DNA from: VRUE01 sp963720805
GTDB taxonomy: Bacteria; Actinomycetota; Thermoleophilia; Solirubrobacterales; 70-9
DNA length: 64,000 bases
Reading direction: 5' to 3'
Assembly: GCA_963720805.1 (NCBI GenBank)
Contig: CAVRGT010000009.1
Span: 7,163 to 71,162, forward strand
Below, one piece after another: positions 8,058 through 17,591 of this stretch. The stretch's first letter is position 1, and each line of letters begins with the position of its first letter. The position numbers and the translations under genes were made by a program. The notes beneath the pieces are model-generated. The model did no database searches. It was not told where the DNA came from and saw only the letters and a list, made by a program, of their open reading frames with translations.

Positions 8058-8489
8058 ATGAAGGCACCGGCCGAGGGCACGCTGCGGGGAATCGCCACCT
8101 TCCTTGCCACCTTTGGCATCGGGGTCGCCACTTACATCGCGATCGCCGATTCTGGCGGCGGCTCGCCGGTCTGCGTCGCCGGTGGCCACGGCTGTCAGAC
8201 CGTCGCGGAAAGCTCCTACTCGCACCTGGCCGGGGTCAACATCGCGGTCTTCGGCATCGCCGGCTACGTGGTACTGCTTGCCTGCGCGCTGCTGCGCGGC
8301 GACACCTTTCGCCTCACCGCCTTCGTGGTTTCGTTGATCGGCTTCGGCTACAGCCTCTACCTGACCTACCTCGAGCTCTTCACGATCGACGCGATCTGCC
8401 AGTGGTGCGTGGCGAGCGCGCTGCTGATGACGCTGCTGTTTGTTACGAATGCGGTGCGCATGTTGGCCTACGTCGGAACCGAGCCGTGA
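8058..8489 (+). CDS. Vitamin K epoxide reductase (VKOR) family membrane protein
   Basis: VKOR homologues reoxidise DsbA-type proteins and pass electrons to quinone, acting like DsbB. The 143-residue protein has four predicted membrane helices, a loop cysteine pair (SPVCVAGGHGCQTV) and the active-site CQWC between the last helices. Its stop overlaps the GTG start of the DsbA-like gene (GTGA), so the pair forms one redox relay. The intron ends two bases before its ATG, so expression from upstream promoters should depend on intron transcription or splicing. Confidence 0.92.
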   Translation: MKAPAEGTLRGIATFLATFGIGVATYIAIADSGGGSPVCVAGGHGCQTVAESSYSHLAGVNIAVFGIAGYVVLLACALLRGDTFRLTAFVVSLIGFGYSLYLTYLELFTIDAICQWCVASALLMTLLFVTNAVRMLAYVGTEP

Positions 8490-9256
8490 GCGGGCGCCGC
8501 GACCGTGAGGAACGGCGCGAAGAGCGCCTGCGCGAAGAGGAGCAAGTGGGGGCGGCGGAGCGACGGCAGCGGCTGATCAAGCTGGCCAGCGCCGGCGCCT
8601 TCCTGGCCCTGGTCGTGGTGGCGGTCCTGATCGTCCTCAGTAGCGGCGGCAGCGGCGGCGGTGACAGCAGCAACGTCCTCGAAGCCAAGGAGGTCGACCA
8701 ACTCCTGGCCGGGATTCCCCAAAAAGGCATGGAGCTGGGCGATCCGGGCGCCAAGGTGACAGTGCTCGAGTTCGGCGACCTGCAGTGTCCGTACTGCAAG
8801 GCCTACTCGGAAGAAGTGATCCCGCAGGTCATCGAAAACCAGGTGCAGGGCGGCGAAGCGAGGCTCGACTTCCGTAACTTCACGATCATCGGCCCACAAT
8901 CGAAGCCCGCCGGAGCCGCCGCGATCGCCGCCGGCGAACAGGGCCGCGGCTGGAACTTCGTCGAGCTCTTCTATCGCAACCAGGGCGCCGAGGACTCGGG
9001 CTACGCCGACGATGAATTCCTCACCGCAATCGCCAAGGCCGCCGGGGTGCCGAACCTCGCCAAGTGGAACAAGTCGCGCAAGAGCAAGGCCGTGATCGCC
9101 GAAGTCGAAGCAACCACGGCGGAAGCACAAAGACTCGGATTCACCGGAACGCCGTCGTTCGCGCTGCAGGGACCGGCTACGAGCGGCACAGAAACGATCG
9201 GCACCCCGGAATCGGTCGGCGCGCTCGAATCGGCGATCGAAGGCGCGGCGGGCTGA
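8486..9256 (+). CDS. Membrane-anchored DsbA-like thiol:disulfide oxidoreductase
   Basis: I place the start at GTG 8486, overlapping the VKOR stop, giving 256 residues; earlier in-frame starts lie within VKOR. Order: a charged Arg/Glu-rich cytoplasmic segment (about 1-35), one membrane helix, a Gly/Ser linker and a thioredoxin-fold domain with active site CPYC in FGDLQCPYCKAYSEE. A cis-proline loop (GFTGTPSFAL) is present near the C-terminus. It should introduce disulfides in exported proteins and be reoxidised by VKOR. Confidence 0.92.
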   Translation: MSGRRDREERREERLREEEQVGAAERRQRLIKLASAGAFLALVVVAVLIVLSSGGSGGGDSSNVLEAKEVDQLLAGIPQKGMELGDPGAKVTVLEFGDLQCPYCKAYSEEVIPQVIENQVQGGEARLDFRNFTIIGPQSKPAGAAAIAAGEQGRGWNFVELFYRNQGAEDSGYADDEFLTAIAKAAGVPNLAKWNKSRKSKAVIAEVEATTAEAQRLGFTGTPSFALQGPATSGTETIGTPESVGALESAIEGAAG

Positions 9257-9369
9257 TGTCGAGGATCGGGTCAGACATTGCCGGGCCAATCAACGCCTGA
9301 GTTGACATAACCACCATTATCGTGCGTTAGTCCTGCGAAAGTGGGCCACCCGGCCCCGCAACGGGGCTG

Positions 9370-9417
9370 GCGTTTGATCGATTTACCACCGGATCGGTGG
9401 GTCAATCGATCAAACGC
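9370..9417. repeat. Inverted repeat between convergent genes, possible bidirectional terminator
   Basis: Outer arms of 14 bases (GCGTTTGATCGATT and its complement) and an inner CCACC/GGTGG stem around a short loop. It lies between the DsbA gene (ends 9256) and the minus-strand methyltransferase (ends 9422). No U-tract follows on either strand, so termination is inferred from position. The rest of 9257-9369 shows no gene. Confidence 0.55.
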
Positions 9418-9421
9418 TCGC

Positions 9422-10063
9422 TCAGGCTCCCGCGGCGAGGGCGCTGCCGTGAACCAGAGGCCGCACGATCGGCGGGGCTTTCGGCAGCTGTCCTCGTTCG
9501 ACCCGCTCCAGCTTCAGCGGCGAGGCTTCGATCGTGGCCACGGTGTCGCGGTTGCAGTGGCAGCCGTCGCCGAGGAAGCGCCAGGGCCTTTCGAGGCGGT
9601 CCTGCCAGCGAGCCAGCCCGGCGTCCTCGGCGCGCACGTGCTCGATGAAGAGCAGCTTGCCTCCCGGCTTCAGCACTCGCGCCGTCTCGCGCAGTGCCGC
9701 CGCCGGATCGGGGACCGTGCAGAGGACCAGGGTGAAGACGGCGGTGTCGAAGCCGTCGTCGGCGAAGGGAAGTTCCTGCGCCGAAGCCCCGGAGATCTCG
9801 ACCCCTCCCCTGCCCGCCGCCTTTGCTCGAAGTTGTTTGAGCATATGCGGGTCGGGCTCGACCATGACCAGCTCACTCACCGCCTCCGGGAAGAGGTCCA
9901 GGTTGACGCCGGTCCCGGCCCCCAGGTCGACCGTCCTGCCGCTCGCCTGGGACAGCAGCTCGCGCCGCATCTGCCGCAGCCCAGCCTCCTCGGTCGCCTT
10001 CAGACCGCGGTCGTAGAGCGCCGCGAACCCCCTCCCCCAGGTAGCGTCGTAAACCCGACCCAT
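9422..10063 (-). CDS. Class I SAM-dependent methyltransferase (UbiE/METTL7-like)
   Basis: A 213-residue methyltransferase with motif I TVDLGAGTGVNLDLFP (about 43-58), acidic VEPDPHML, ELPFADDGFDTAVFTLVLCTV and ARVLKPGGKLLFIEHV. The pattern resembles small lipid- or thiol-methyltransferases of the UbiE/METTL7 type, but the substrate is not evident. It is the last gene of a minus-strand run after the SDR and thiolase, separated from the SDR by a 61-base gap holding a hairpin, so it may be transcribed separately. Confidence 0.82.
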   Translation of the reverse strand: MGRVYDATWGRGFAALYDRGLKATEEAGLRQMRRELLSQASGRTVDLGAGTGVNLDLFPEAVSELVMVEPDPHMLKQLRAKAAGRGGVEISGASAQELPFADDGFDTAVFTLVLCTVPDPAAALRETARVLKPGGKLLFIEHVRAEDAGLARWQDRLERPWRFLGDGCHCNRDTVATIEASPLKLERVERGQLPKAPPIVRPLVHGSALAAGA

Positions 10064-10072
10064 CTCAGCCCT

Positions 10073-10117
10073 CGACGGGACTCAAAGTCGTGAATAGCAT
10101 CGTTTTGCGTCCCGTCG
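10073..10117 (-). terminator. Hairpin downstream of the SDR gene
   Basis: A nine-base perfect stem (CGACGGGAC with GTCCCGTCG) around a 27-base loop sits between the SDR stop and the methyltransferase start. It could terminate SDR transcripts or structure the methyltransferase leader. There is no U-run. Confidence 0.35.
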
Positions 10118-10124
10118 GCCCCGG

Positions 10125-10997
10125 TTAGGCGGCTTCGCGCTCGGGGCTGTCGGCGTCCTCGGCGCGGCTGGCCGCGGCGCGCTCCTCGTAGGCGTGGCGG
10201 GCGCCGTGGTCGACTTCGGTCATCAGCTTGTCGACCTTCATCAGGCGGCCGAGGCCCTCGCGCCAGCCGCGCGGCAGGTTGGCGACGAGCTTGAAGAAGA
10301 CGCCGTTCTCGCGCGGCACCCAGACGTCGAAGCGCGGCACTTCCAGCGCGTCGACGATCTCGTTGGCGACGTCGGAGGCCTCTACCGGTTTGATCAACCT
10401 CTGCCCGACGCCGGAGGTCAGCTCGGTGTTGACCACGGTCGGCATCACACAGGCGATCTCGACGCCGCAGCTGCGCAGCTCCGCCCTGACCGCCTCGCTG
10501 ATCCCGACCACGGCGTGCTTGGTGCCCGAGTAGGTGGCGATGCCGGGGAAGCCGCCCTTGCCGGCCTGCGAGGCGAGGTTGACGATGTGGCCGTGGCCGC
10601 GCGGCTGGAAGCGCTCGATCGCCAGCTGCATGCCGACGATGACGCCGTAGACGTTGATGTCGAGCTGGCGCTTGAGCGAGGCGTCGGACTCCTCGACAAA
10701 AGGGGTCACCGGCATGATCCCGGCGTTGTTGATCACAACGTCGAGCGGGCCGAGCTCGCGCTCCGCGGCGTCAAGGAAGGCGGAGAAGGAACCGCGGTCG
10801 GTGACGTCGAGCGCCAGCGCGACAGTCCCTCCGCCCAGCTCACCAGCCGTCTTCTCGGCCAGCTCAAGGTCGAGATCGCCGATCGCGACGCGGCAGCCCT
10901 TGCGCACCAGTGCCGTCGCCGTCGCCCTGCCGATCCCGCGCGCACCGCCGCTGATCGCCACGACCTTGCCACTGAGGGACTGCCGCTGCTTCGCCAT
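10125..10997 (-). CDS. Short-chain dehydrogenase/reductase
   Basis: A 290-residue classical SDR: cofactor loop SGGARGIGRA (about 15-24), NNAGIMPVTPF, catalytic Tyr/Lys in YSGTKHAVVG, and a C-terminal extension with an Arg/Glu-rich tail. The Asp after the second strand (GDLDLE) suggests NAD(H) preference. A strong GGAGGAGGAGG ribosome site precedes the ATG. The gene follows the thiolase by 24 bases, so a joint role in fatty acid, sterol or aromatic side-chain metabolism is plausible; the substrate is unknown. Confidence 0.88.
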   Translation of the reverse strand: MAKQRQSLSGKVVAISGGARGIGRATATALVRKGCRVAIGDLDLELAEKTAGELGGGTVALALDVTDRGSFSAFLDAAERELGPLDVVINNAGIMPVTPFVEESDASLKRQLDINVYGVIVGMQLAIERFQPRGHGHIVNLASQAGKGGFPGIATYSGTKHAVVGISEAVRAELRSCGVEIACVMPTVVNTELTSGVGQRLIKPVEASDVANEIVDALEVPRFDVWVPRENGVFFKLVANLPRGWREGLGRLMKVDKLMTEVDHGARHAYEERAAASRAEDADSPEREAA

Positions 10998-11021
10998 CGG
11001 TACCTCCTCCTCCGACGGCCC

Positions 11022-12216
11022 TTAGGCCGCCGGCTTGTAGACGGTGACCACGGCGGCGCCGCCGAGGCCGATGTTGTGCTGCAGCGCCAGCTTGGCGCCC
11101 TCCACCTGGCGCTTGTCGGCGTCGCCGCGCAACTGCCAGGTCAGTTCCGAGCACTGCGCCAGCCCGGTCGCGCCCAGCGGGTGGCCCTTGGAGATCAGCC
11201 CGCCGGAGGGGTTGACCACGACCTTGCCGCCGTAGGTGGTCGCTTCTTCCTCGATCAGCTTGTGCGCCTCGCCCTCGGCGGCGAATCCGAGCGCTTCGTA
11301 GGTAATGAGCTCGTTGGCGCTGAAGCAGTCGTGCAGCTCGCAGACGTCGACTTCCTCGGCGGCGACGCCGGCCTCGGCGTAGGCCTCATCGGCGGCCTGC
11401 TTCGACATGTCAGAGCCGACGATCGTCATGCAGTCGGCCCCCTCGTCGAAGGTCGAGCTGAGGTCGGTGACCATCGACTGGCCGGCGATCTCGATCGCCC
11501 GCTCGCCGAGCCCGTGCTCTTCGACGTAGCGCTCGGAGGCGACGATCGCGCAGGCCGAGCCGTCGGAGGTCGGCGAGCACTGCAGCTTGGTCAGCGGGTC
11601 GTGGATCATCCGCGCGCCCTTGATGTCCTCCAGCGAGTACTCGTCCTGGAACTGGGCGTAGGGGTTGTTGACCGAGTGCTTGTGGTTCTTCCAGCCGATC
11701 CAGGCGTAGTGGTCGGGGTTGGAGCCGTACTTCTGCATGTGGTCGCGACCGGCGTTGCCGAACATCTGCGGCGCCGGCGGCGACTGCTCGGGGTCGCGGA
11801 TCTCGAACATCCGCATCGCGTGCTTGTCGAGCGCGTTGGTGCGGTCGGTGTACTTGACCCCGAGGCTGCCGGGCTCCATCTTCTCGAAGCCGAGCGCCAG
11901 GGCGCAGTCGACGAGGCCCGCCCTTGACCGCCTGGCGGGCCAGGAAGAGCGCCGAGGAGCCGGTCGAGCAGTTGTTATTGACGTTGACGACCGGGATCCC
12001 GGTCAGGCCGAGCTGGTAGAGCGCCCGCTGGCCGTAGGTCGAGTCGCCGTAGCAGTAGCCGGCGAAGGCCTGCTGCACGTCGTCGTAGGGAATGCCGGCG
12101 TCGGCGAGCGCCTTCTCCCCCGCCTCCTTGGCCCAGTCGGGGTAGTCGCCCTCCTTGGTGCCGGGCTTCTCGAACTTGGTCATCCCGACCCCGATCACGA
12201 ACGTGCGGTTGCTCAA
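11022..12216 (-). CDS. Thiolase-family acetyl-CoA acyltransferase (SCP-x/lipid-transfer type), one frameshift
   Basis: The coding sequence reads in two frames joined near 11,905-11,925, totalling about 397 residues. The N-terminal part has the active-site cysteine in NNNCSTGSSALF; the C-terminal part has ELHDCFSANELI and GGLISKGHPLGATG, the His and Cys elements of the thiolase fold. The sequence type matches non-decarboxylating thiolases of the sterol-carrier/lipid-transfer group that cleave 3-ketoacyl-CoA. The start is a TTG at 12216 with AGGAG seven bases upstream. It is followed by the SDR gene. The break is probably an assembly indel. Confidence 0.85.
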
Positions 12217-12274
12217 AGTCTGCTCCTGTGTCGCCGCGAGCGCCTGCCGCGGTTTGGCTGGTCAGCCAGGAAAT

Positions 12275-13374
12275 CTAGCGGGCCGCGCCGCTTGGGGGGC
12301 TCGCCTCGGCCATTTCCTCGCGATTGGGCCAGAGCAGGAAGGATGCGCCGGCGATCGCGATGCCGATCGCGGTGGCGATCGCCCGCTGGCCGGCCGCGTG
12401 CAGGGCCGCCTCGCCGATCGAGTCGGCGAGCAGCACCGCGTAGGTCGTGATCGCGGCGGTGAAGAGCGCGTACTGGACCGTCAGCAGGCCGTAGGCAAGG
12501 CCGGTGGCGAGCGTCAGGGCGACTGCGACCGCCACGCCGCTGCCGCCCAACAGCTCGGCAAGTGCGGTGGCGACGATCAGGCCGGCTGCCGTTCCGACGG
12601 CGCGCAGGATCAGGCGACGAAAGGTCTCTTCTTTCTCGGGGCGCAGGACGAAGAGGATCGTCAGCGGAATCCAGAAGCCGTGTTCGTGCATCCCGATCAG
12701 CCAGTAGACCGAGACGCCGGCCGCGAGGGCGGCGCCGAAGCGCAGCGCATGCCGAAAGCTGGTCGAGCTCAGGCTCAGGTTCGAGTCGCAGCGCTCGCAG
12801 GGCGGCGCGGGTGCTCCATCCCCCCGCCCCGCCCTCCTCACTGCGGTCGCCGGCGATCCAGACGCAGGCGGAGAAGGCCGCCTGCAGCAAGCCGCCGGCG
12901 GTGGCGAGGAGGAGGGCCGGCCAGATATCTCCGAGATCGAGCGGCAGGTCCTGGGTGATGACCAGGGCAGAGTGCAACCGAGAGCCCCGCGATCGAGAGC
13001 CGCAGCGAGACCGAGAAGCAGTAGCCGGCGGCGGCACCGACGACCGCGATCGCGGCGATCGCCGGCAGGGCGCTCGAGCCCGTGAGGACGCCGAGCGCCG
13101 CGGCGAGGCCGATCAACGGCGCGATCACCGCCTGCCAGGCGGCCCGGATGCGCGCGGGCGCGTCGAGCCCCGGGAAGCCGGCAAGCAGCGCGCCGGTGCC
13201 GATCGCCCCCTTGCTGGCGCTGTGCAGCCCGAGCTCGAGCAGCAGCGCCACGCCCACCGGGACGGCGACCAGGGCGCCGCGGCGCAGCGCCGGCCCGGGC
13301 TCGCTCGGCCCGATCGCCAGCAGCGGCGAGGCCCTTAGGCGGCTGGCGGTGCCGGCGGCGTTGAAAAGCTCCAC
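12275..13374 (-). CDS. FUSC-family (aromatic acid exporter-like) membrane protein, two frameshifts
   Basis: Three frames in succession make one protein of about 365 residues from a GTG at 13374. The N-terminal half has two or more blocks of hydrophobic helices (ALVAVPVGVALLLEL and following). Frames change near 12,975 and 12,830. The C-terminal half, from SFRHALRFGAALAAGVSVYW, is the conserved FUSC/YccS domain with HGFWIPLTILFVLRPEKEET and several further helices. FUSC proteins are thought to export aromatic acids or other small molecules. A weak hairpin (TGGCT/AGCCA) follows the stop before the thiolase. Confidence 0.8.
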
Positions 13375-13435
13375 GCCGCAAGTCTCTCGCTGTCCGCGGC
13401 GGCGAGGGAGGCGCTCGGCCGCGGCGTGCCCCAAG

Positions 13436-13441
13436 TACCCT
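13436..13441 (+). promoter_or_regulatory. Predicted -10 element for ccdA
   Basis: TACCCT ends eight bases before the GTG at 13450, in the 75-base divergent gap between the FUSC gene and ccdA. There is no ribosome binding site, fitting leaderless expression. Confidence 0.4.
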
Positions 13442-13449
13442 GATGGGCC

Positions 13450-14217
13450 GTGCCTTTCGCCGCCCTGAGCACCGACCCGGCCGCTGGAGTGGGCATCTTC
13501 GCCGCCCTCGCCGCCGGGGTCGTCTCCTTCCTCTCCCCCTGCGTGCTGCCGCTGGTTCCGGGCTATCTCTCGGCGGTGAGCGGCGTCTCCGCGGCCGAGC
13601 TGGAGACGGCGGGCTGGCGGCGCATCCTCGCCCCCAGCCTGCTCTTCGTCGCCAGCTTCTCGGCGATCTTCGTCGCCGAGGGGCTGACCGCGACGGCGCT
13701 CGGCTCGGCCTTCCAGGACCACGAAGAACTGCTGACCAAGATCGCCGCGGCCCTGATCATCGCCATGGGCGTGCTCTTCGTCGCCCAGCTCTTCATCACC
13801 CGCCTCAACCGCGAGTGGCACGTCGACGCCCTGCTCGAGCGCGCCGGCAGGGGCGGCCCGATCGTCGCCGGCGCCGCCTTCGCGATCGCCTGGACCCCCT
13901 GCATCGGGCCCACCCTCGGCGCCATCCTCACCGCCGCCTCGCTCTCGGGCTCGGCCGCCCACGGCGCCCTGCTCCTCGTCGTCTACTCGGCCGGCCTGGC
14001 GATTCCCTTCCTGCTCACCGCGATCGCCTTCTCGCGCATGACCACCGCCTTCACCGTGGTCAAGCGCCACTACCAGGCGATCGTCGCCACCGGCGGCGTG
14101 ATCCTGATCGCGATGGGCGTGCTGATCTGGACCAACGAGCTGACCCAACTCAACTCCGAAGCCCGTAGCCTGGCTCGAAGGCCACGGCCTCGACTTTCTG
14201 GAACAGCGGGTCTGAGC
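13450..14217 (+). CDS. ccdA: Cytochrome c biogenesis / thiol transport protein CcdA
   Basis: CcdA carries reducing equivalents across the membrane to extracytoplasmic thioredoxin-like proteins. About six membrane helices and the two conserved cysteines are visible: SPCVLPLVPGYL near residue 30 and WTPCIGPTLGA near residue 155. The frame appears to continue to 14583, but the C-terminus LEGHGLDFLEQRV with a stop at 14215-14217 becomes in-frame if one G near 14172 is removed, matching the usual family end. I treat the longer reading as an artefact. It is the first gene of its strand, divergent from FUSC. Confidence 0.85.
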
Positions 14218-14499
14218 TGTCATGTTGACGACGGGCACGGCCGTCTCGATCTCCTGGCCGATCGCCTCGGTCTCTTCGAGCCCCTCGCCGTCGACATCGC
14301 GCGAGCAGACGATGCGGAAGCGGCCCGTGCCGATCTCGGCATCTGGCACGACCGGGAGGCCGCGGATGTGGTCCCAGCCCAGCCGTTCGACCTCGAACGG
14401 GTTCATCCGCACCTCAGCCGCCGGGAAGGGGCAGCTGGAGTTGTGCTGGTCGATCGCCTTGGAGATCGCCTCGAGGTTCTTCGCCTCAGGAGAAGCCAT
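14170..14499 (-). CDS. Conserved-looking hypothetical protein of about 100 residues, 3' end uncertain
   Basis: I do not recognise this protein. It begins MASPEAKNLEAISKAIDQHN and contains SCPFPAAEVRMNPFEVERLGW and IGTGRFRIVC, with a mostly polar, soluble composition and two cysteines. The ATG at 14499 is preceded by TAGACT with seven bases between, the leaderless signature seen elsewhere, which supports it as a real gene. The reading frame runs on through the opposite strand of ccdA; the true stop is hidden by the probable indel near 14172. It converges on and overlaps the 3' end of ccdA. Confidence 0.6.
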
Positions 14500-14526
14500 C
14501 TTCAGAAGTCTAAGAGGCCCGCTCGG

Positions 14527-14943
14527 CTAGAGGGTGCCGCCGGTGTCGTACGCCTCGCCCGGCGTGGCGCCGAGGGCGAGTAGGCGTAGGCCGTCGGGGC
14601 CTGGCGTGACCTTGCGCTTGACCGAGGGGCCTACCCGGACGATCTGGTCGGGGCTGAGCTCGAAGCGCTCGCCGTCGGCTTCCAGTGTGCCGGAGCCCCG
14701 CAGGGCGACGTAGACCTCCTCCTGACCGAGCTGCTGCGGGCGCTTGGCGAACATCTCGCCGCCGAGCCCGTCCTCGGAGTGATCGTGTTCCGGGTATTCG
14801 TCGGCGCCGGGGTCAAGATCGACGACCGAGATGCCGAAGGCGCTGATCCCAAGGCCGGCGGCAACCTGGACCATCGAGACCTTCTCGAAGTATCCGTCGA
14901 TGGCGTCAATCTCGTCGATCCTGCGGTGGGTCAGGTCGGCCAT
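14527..14943 (-). CDS. Cupin-domain protein
   Basis: A 138-residue single-domain cupin: first motif around EYPEHDHSEDGLGGEM (HxH and Glu as metal ligands, residues about 50-65) and second half EEVYVALRGSGTLEADGERFEL. Small cupins include isomerases, dioxygenases and sensors; no specific activity can be read. The ATG has TAGCGT six bases upstream, suggesting a leaderless transcript. It diverges from DNA polymerase IV. Confidence 0.78.
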   Translation of the reverse strand: MADLTHRRIDEIDAIDGYFEKVSMVQVAAGLGISAFGISVVDLDPGADEYPEHDHSEDGLGGEMFAKRPQQLGQEEVYVALRGSGTLEADGERFELSPDQIVRVGPSVKRKVTPGPDGLRLLALGATPGEAYDTGGTL

Positions 14944-15008
14944 GCCGACACGCTACCCGGCTCTCAGAATCCGAATCGCCGTCTTCCCTCCCTCCTACCA
15001 TCGGCACG

Positions 15009-16097
15009 ATGGCCTTTGAGCGGACCGTTGCGCACCTCGATATGGACGCCTTCTACGCGTCGGTCGAGCTGCGGCGGCGGCCCGAGTTGCGGGGGAAGCC
15101 GGTTGTGGTCTGCGGCTCGGGGCCGCGGGCGGTGGTGACGACGGCGAGCTATGAGGCGCGCAAGCTGGCCGGGATCCACTCGGCGATGCCGGCGGCGGTG
15201 GCGCGGCGGCGGCTGCCCGACGCGGTCTATCTGCAGCCGGACTTCACCGCCTATCGGGAGGCCTCGGTGCGGGTGATGGAGGTGCTGCGCGGCAACGCCG
15301 AGACGGTCGAGGTGGTCGGGCTCGATGAGGCCTACATCGACCTCACCGGGCTCTTCTCGCCGAAGACGACGATGCGGCGGATCGCAGCCGAGATCGGCGA
15401 ACGGACGGGACTGACCTGCTCGGTCGGCATCTCCGAGAGCCGCATGCTGGCCAAGATCACCAGCGAGCTGGGCAAGCCGGCCGGCCTGGTCGTGCTCTCG
15501 CGCGAGGAGGCACTGGAGCGCTTCGCCGGCGACTCGCCGGGCCTGATCCCCGGCATCGGGCCGAAGACGGTCGATCAAGCTGGGGGCATGGGCATCCGCA
15601 CCCTGGCCGAGCTGCGCGCCCGGGACCCCGAGGCGCTGGAGCAGGCCTTCGGGCCGCGCCAGGGGCGCTGGCTGCACCGTCGCGGCCGGCTCGAAGACGA
15701 GACACCGGTCACGGTCGAGCGCGAGACCAAGTCGCAATCGGCGGAGACGACATTCGACGTCGACGTCGCGCGACAGCGGCGAGCTGGAGGCCCACCTCGG
15801 CCGGCTGGCCGAGGAGCTCTGTCGGCGGCTGCGAAAGCGCGAGCTGCGCGGCCGCACGATCGGGATCAAGGTGCGACTCGACGACTGGACCAACGTCACC
15901 CGCTCGCACAGCGTCGCCGAGGCCGACCAACGACCCACGTCGTCGGGCCGGTCGCTCTCGACCTCCTGCGCGCCTACGACCCGCCGCGGCCGGTGCGCCT
16001 GCTCGGGGTTCGCGTCGCCTCCTTCGAGAGCGAGGCCGAGGAGCCGGCGGCACCCGCGCAGGAGCGCGATCAGCTGCAGCTCGGCCTCAGCGCCTGA
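15009..16097 (+). CDS. dinB: DNA polymerase IV (Y-family), two compensating frameshifts
   Basis: A translesion polymerase. The N-terminal palm has DMDAFYASVE and GLDEAYIDLT, containing the metal-binding acidic residues, and helix-hairpin-helix GLIPGIGPKTV follows near residue 180. Frames change near 15,772 and return near 15,925; between them the second frame reads GELEAHLGRLAEELCRRL and continues into the little-finger domain. The protein ends DQLQLGLSA, a clamp-binding-like tail (QLxLGL). TACCAT lies seven bases before the ATG. No LexA-type box is seen upstream. Confidence 0.9.
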   Translation: MAFERTVAHLDMDAFYASVELRRRPELRGKPVVVCGSGPRAVVTTASYEARKLAGIHSAMPAAVARRRLPDAVYLQPDFTAYREASVRVMEVLRGNAETVEVVGLDEAYIDLTGLFSPKTTMRRIAAEIGERTGLTCSVGISESRMLAKITSELGKPAGLVVLSREEALERFAGDSPGLIPGIGPKTVDQAGGMGIRTLAELRARDPEALEQAFGPRQGRWLHRRGRLEDETPVTVERETKSQSAETTFDVDVARQRRAGGPPRPAGRGALSAAAKARAARPHDRDQGATRRLDQRHPLAQRRRGRPTTHVVGPVALDLLRAYDPPRPVRLLGVRVASFESEAEEPAAPAQERDQLQLGLSA

Positions 16098-16150
16098 GCA
16101 CTCAGTCCGACTTCGCGGGAGCCCTTGGAGCGTGTGCGAAGATTGCTCGG

Positions 16151-17591
16151 GTGAGCGCTGACCGACTGAGCGGGCTCGACTCCTCGTTCCTCCACATGGA
16201 GCGTGCCGGCGCCCACATGCACGTCGCCTCGACGAGCATCTTCGAGGGACCGGCGCCCAGCGCACGAGGAGTTCCGCGACCACATCGCCTCGCGCCTGCA
16301 CCTGGTGCCGCGCTTCCGCCAGAAGCTGCGCTTCGTCCCCTTCGGCCAGGGCCGGCCGGTCTGGGTCGACGACCCCCACCTCAACCTCGACTACCACGTG
16401 CGCCAAACCGCGCTGCCGGCGCCGGGCTCCGAGGAGCAGCTGCGCAACCTGGCGGCGCGGATCTTCTCCCAGCAGCTCGACCGCAGCAAGCCGCTCTGGG
16501 AGCTGTGGCTGGTCGAGGGCCTCGACGGCGACCGCTTCGCGATCGTCGGCAAGAGCCATCACGCGCTCGTCGACGGCGTCTCCGGTGTCGACATCACCAC
16601 CGTCCTCTTCGACCCGAGCAGGAGCCGGAGAACCCGCCGGCGATGCCCCCGAAGTGGGCGCCGCGGCCCGAGCCGACCGACCTCAAACTGCTCGCCGACG
16701 CCCTGCGCGAGCGCGCCACCAGCCCGCAGGAGATCGTCCGCGGCGTGCGCGCGGCGCTCCGCGGGCCGCGCCAGGTGTTGCGCGGACTCGGCGCCACCGG
16801 CAAGATGGTCGGCGCCGGGATGGCGGCCCCCTCGACGCCCTTCAACGTCGAGATCGGCCCCCACCGCCGCTTTGCCTTCGTCCGCAGCCGATCTCGCCGC
16901 GCTGAAGCGGGTCAAGGACGCGCACGGCGGCACGGTCAACGACGTCATCCTCTCGGTCGTCGCCGGCGCGCTCGGCAACTACCTGCGCGCCCGCGGCCAC
17001 GACACCGAGGGCCTGGAGATGCGGGCGATGGTGCCGGTCAGCGTTCGCGCCGAGGAGGAGCACGGCGCGCTCGGCAACCGCATCTCGGCGATGATGGCGC
17101 CGCTGCCGGTCTGGTGCGAGGACCCGGTCGAGCGCCTGCACCTGATCAGCGAGAGCGATGGGCGACCTGAAGGGCTCCGGCCAGGCCGTCGGCGCCGAGA
17201 TCCTGACCCGGATCACCGACTTCGCGCCGACCACGATCGCCTCGCAGGCGGCCCGCCTGCAGCCGGCCCAGCGCTTCTTCAACCTCGTCGTCACCAACGT
17301 GCCCGGGCCGCAGTTCCCCCTCTACGTGCTCGGCCGGCAGATGGAGTCGATCTTCCCGATGGTGCCGCTGGCCCGCCGCCAGGCGCTCTGCGTCGGGATC
17401 ATGTCCTACAACGGGCAGGTCAACTTCGGCCTGATCGGCGACTACGACGCGATGGCCGACCTCGACAGCTTCGCCCTCGACCTCGAAGGCGGCGACGCCG
17501 AGATGGACCGGCGTGCCCGCGGCGCCGACGGCGGCCGCTCAGGGCAGCAGCCGCGGCCGAGACCCGGAACGGCGCCCTGTCGGTCAAGTAG
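16151..17591 (+). CDS. Wax ester synthase/diacylglycerol acyltransferase (WS/DGAT), several frameshifts
   Basis: WS/DGAT enzymes transfer acyl groups from acyl-CoA to diacylglycerol or fatty alcohols to make storage lipids. The product starts MSADRLSGLDSSFLHMERAG; the catalytic HHALVDG (HHxxxDG) is present. The C-terminal domain includes GTVNDVILSVVAGALGNYL, NRISAMMAPLPV and FNLVVTNVPGPQFPLY. At least four frame changes (near 16,260, 16,620, 16,890 and 17,155) divide an otherwise normal protein of about 470 residues, so I read it as one gene. The 3' end is uncertain within about 17,590-17,616 and converges on the protease gene. Confidence 0.85.

Noticed and set aside
9302..9330. TTGACA followed by AT-rich sequence as a plus-strand promoter
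   Set aside because: No acceptable -10 at 16-18 bases and no plus-strand gene follows before the convergent methyltransferase.
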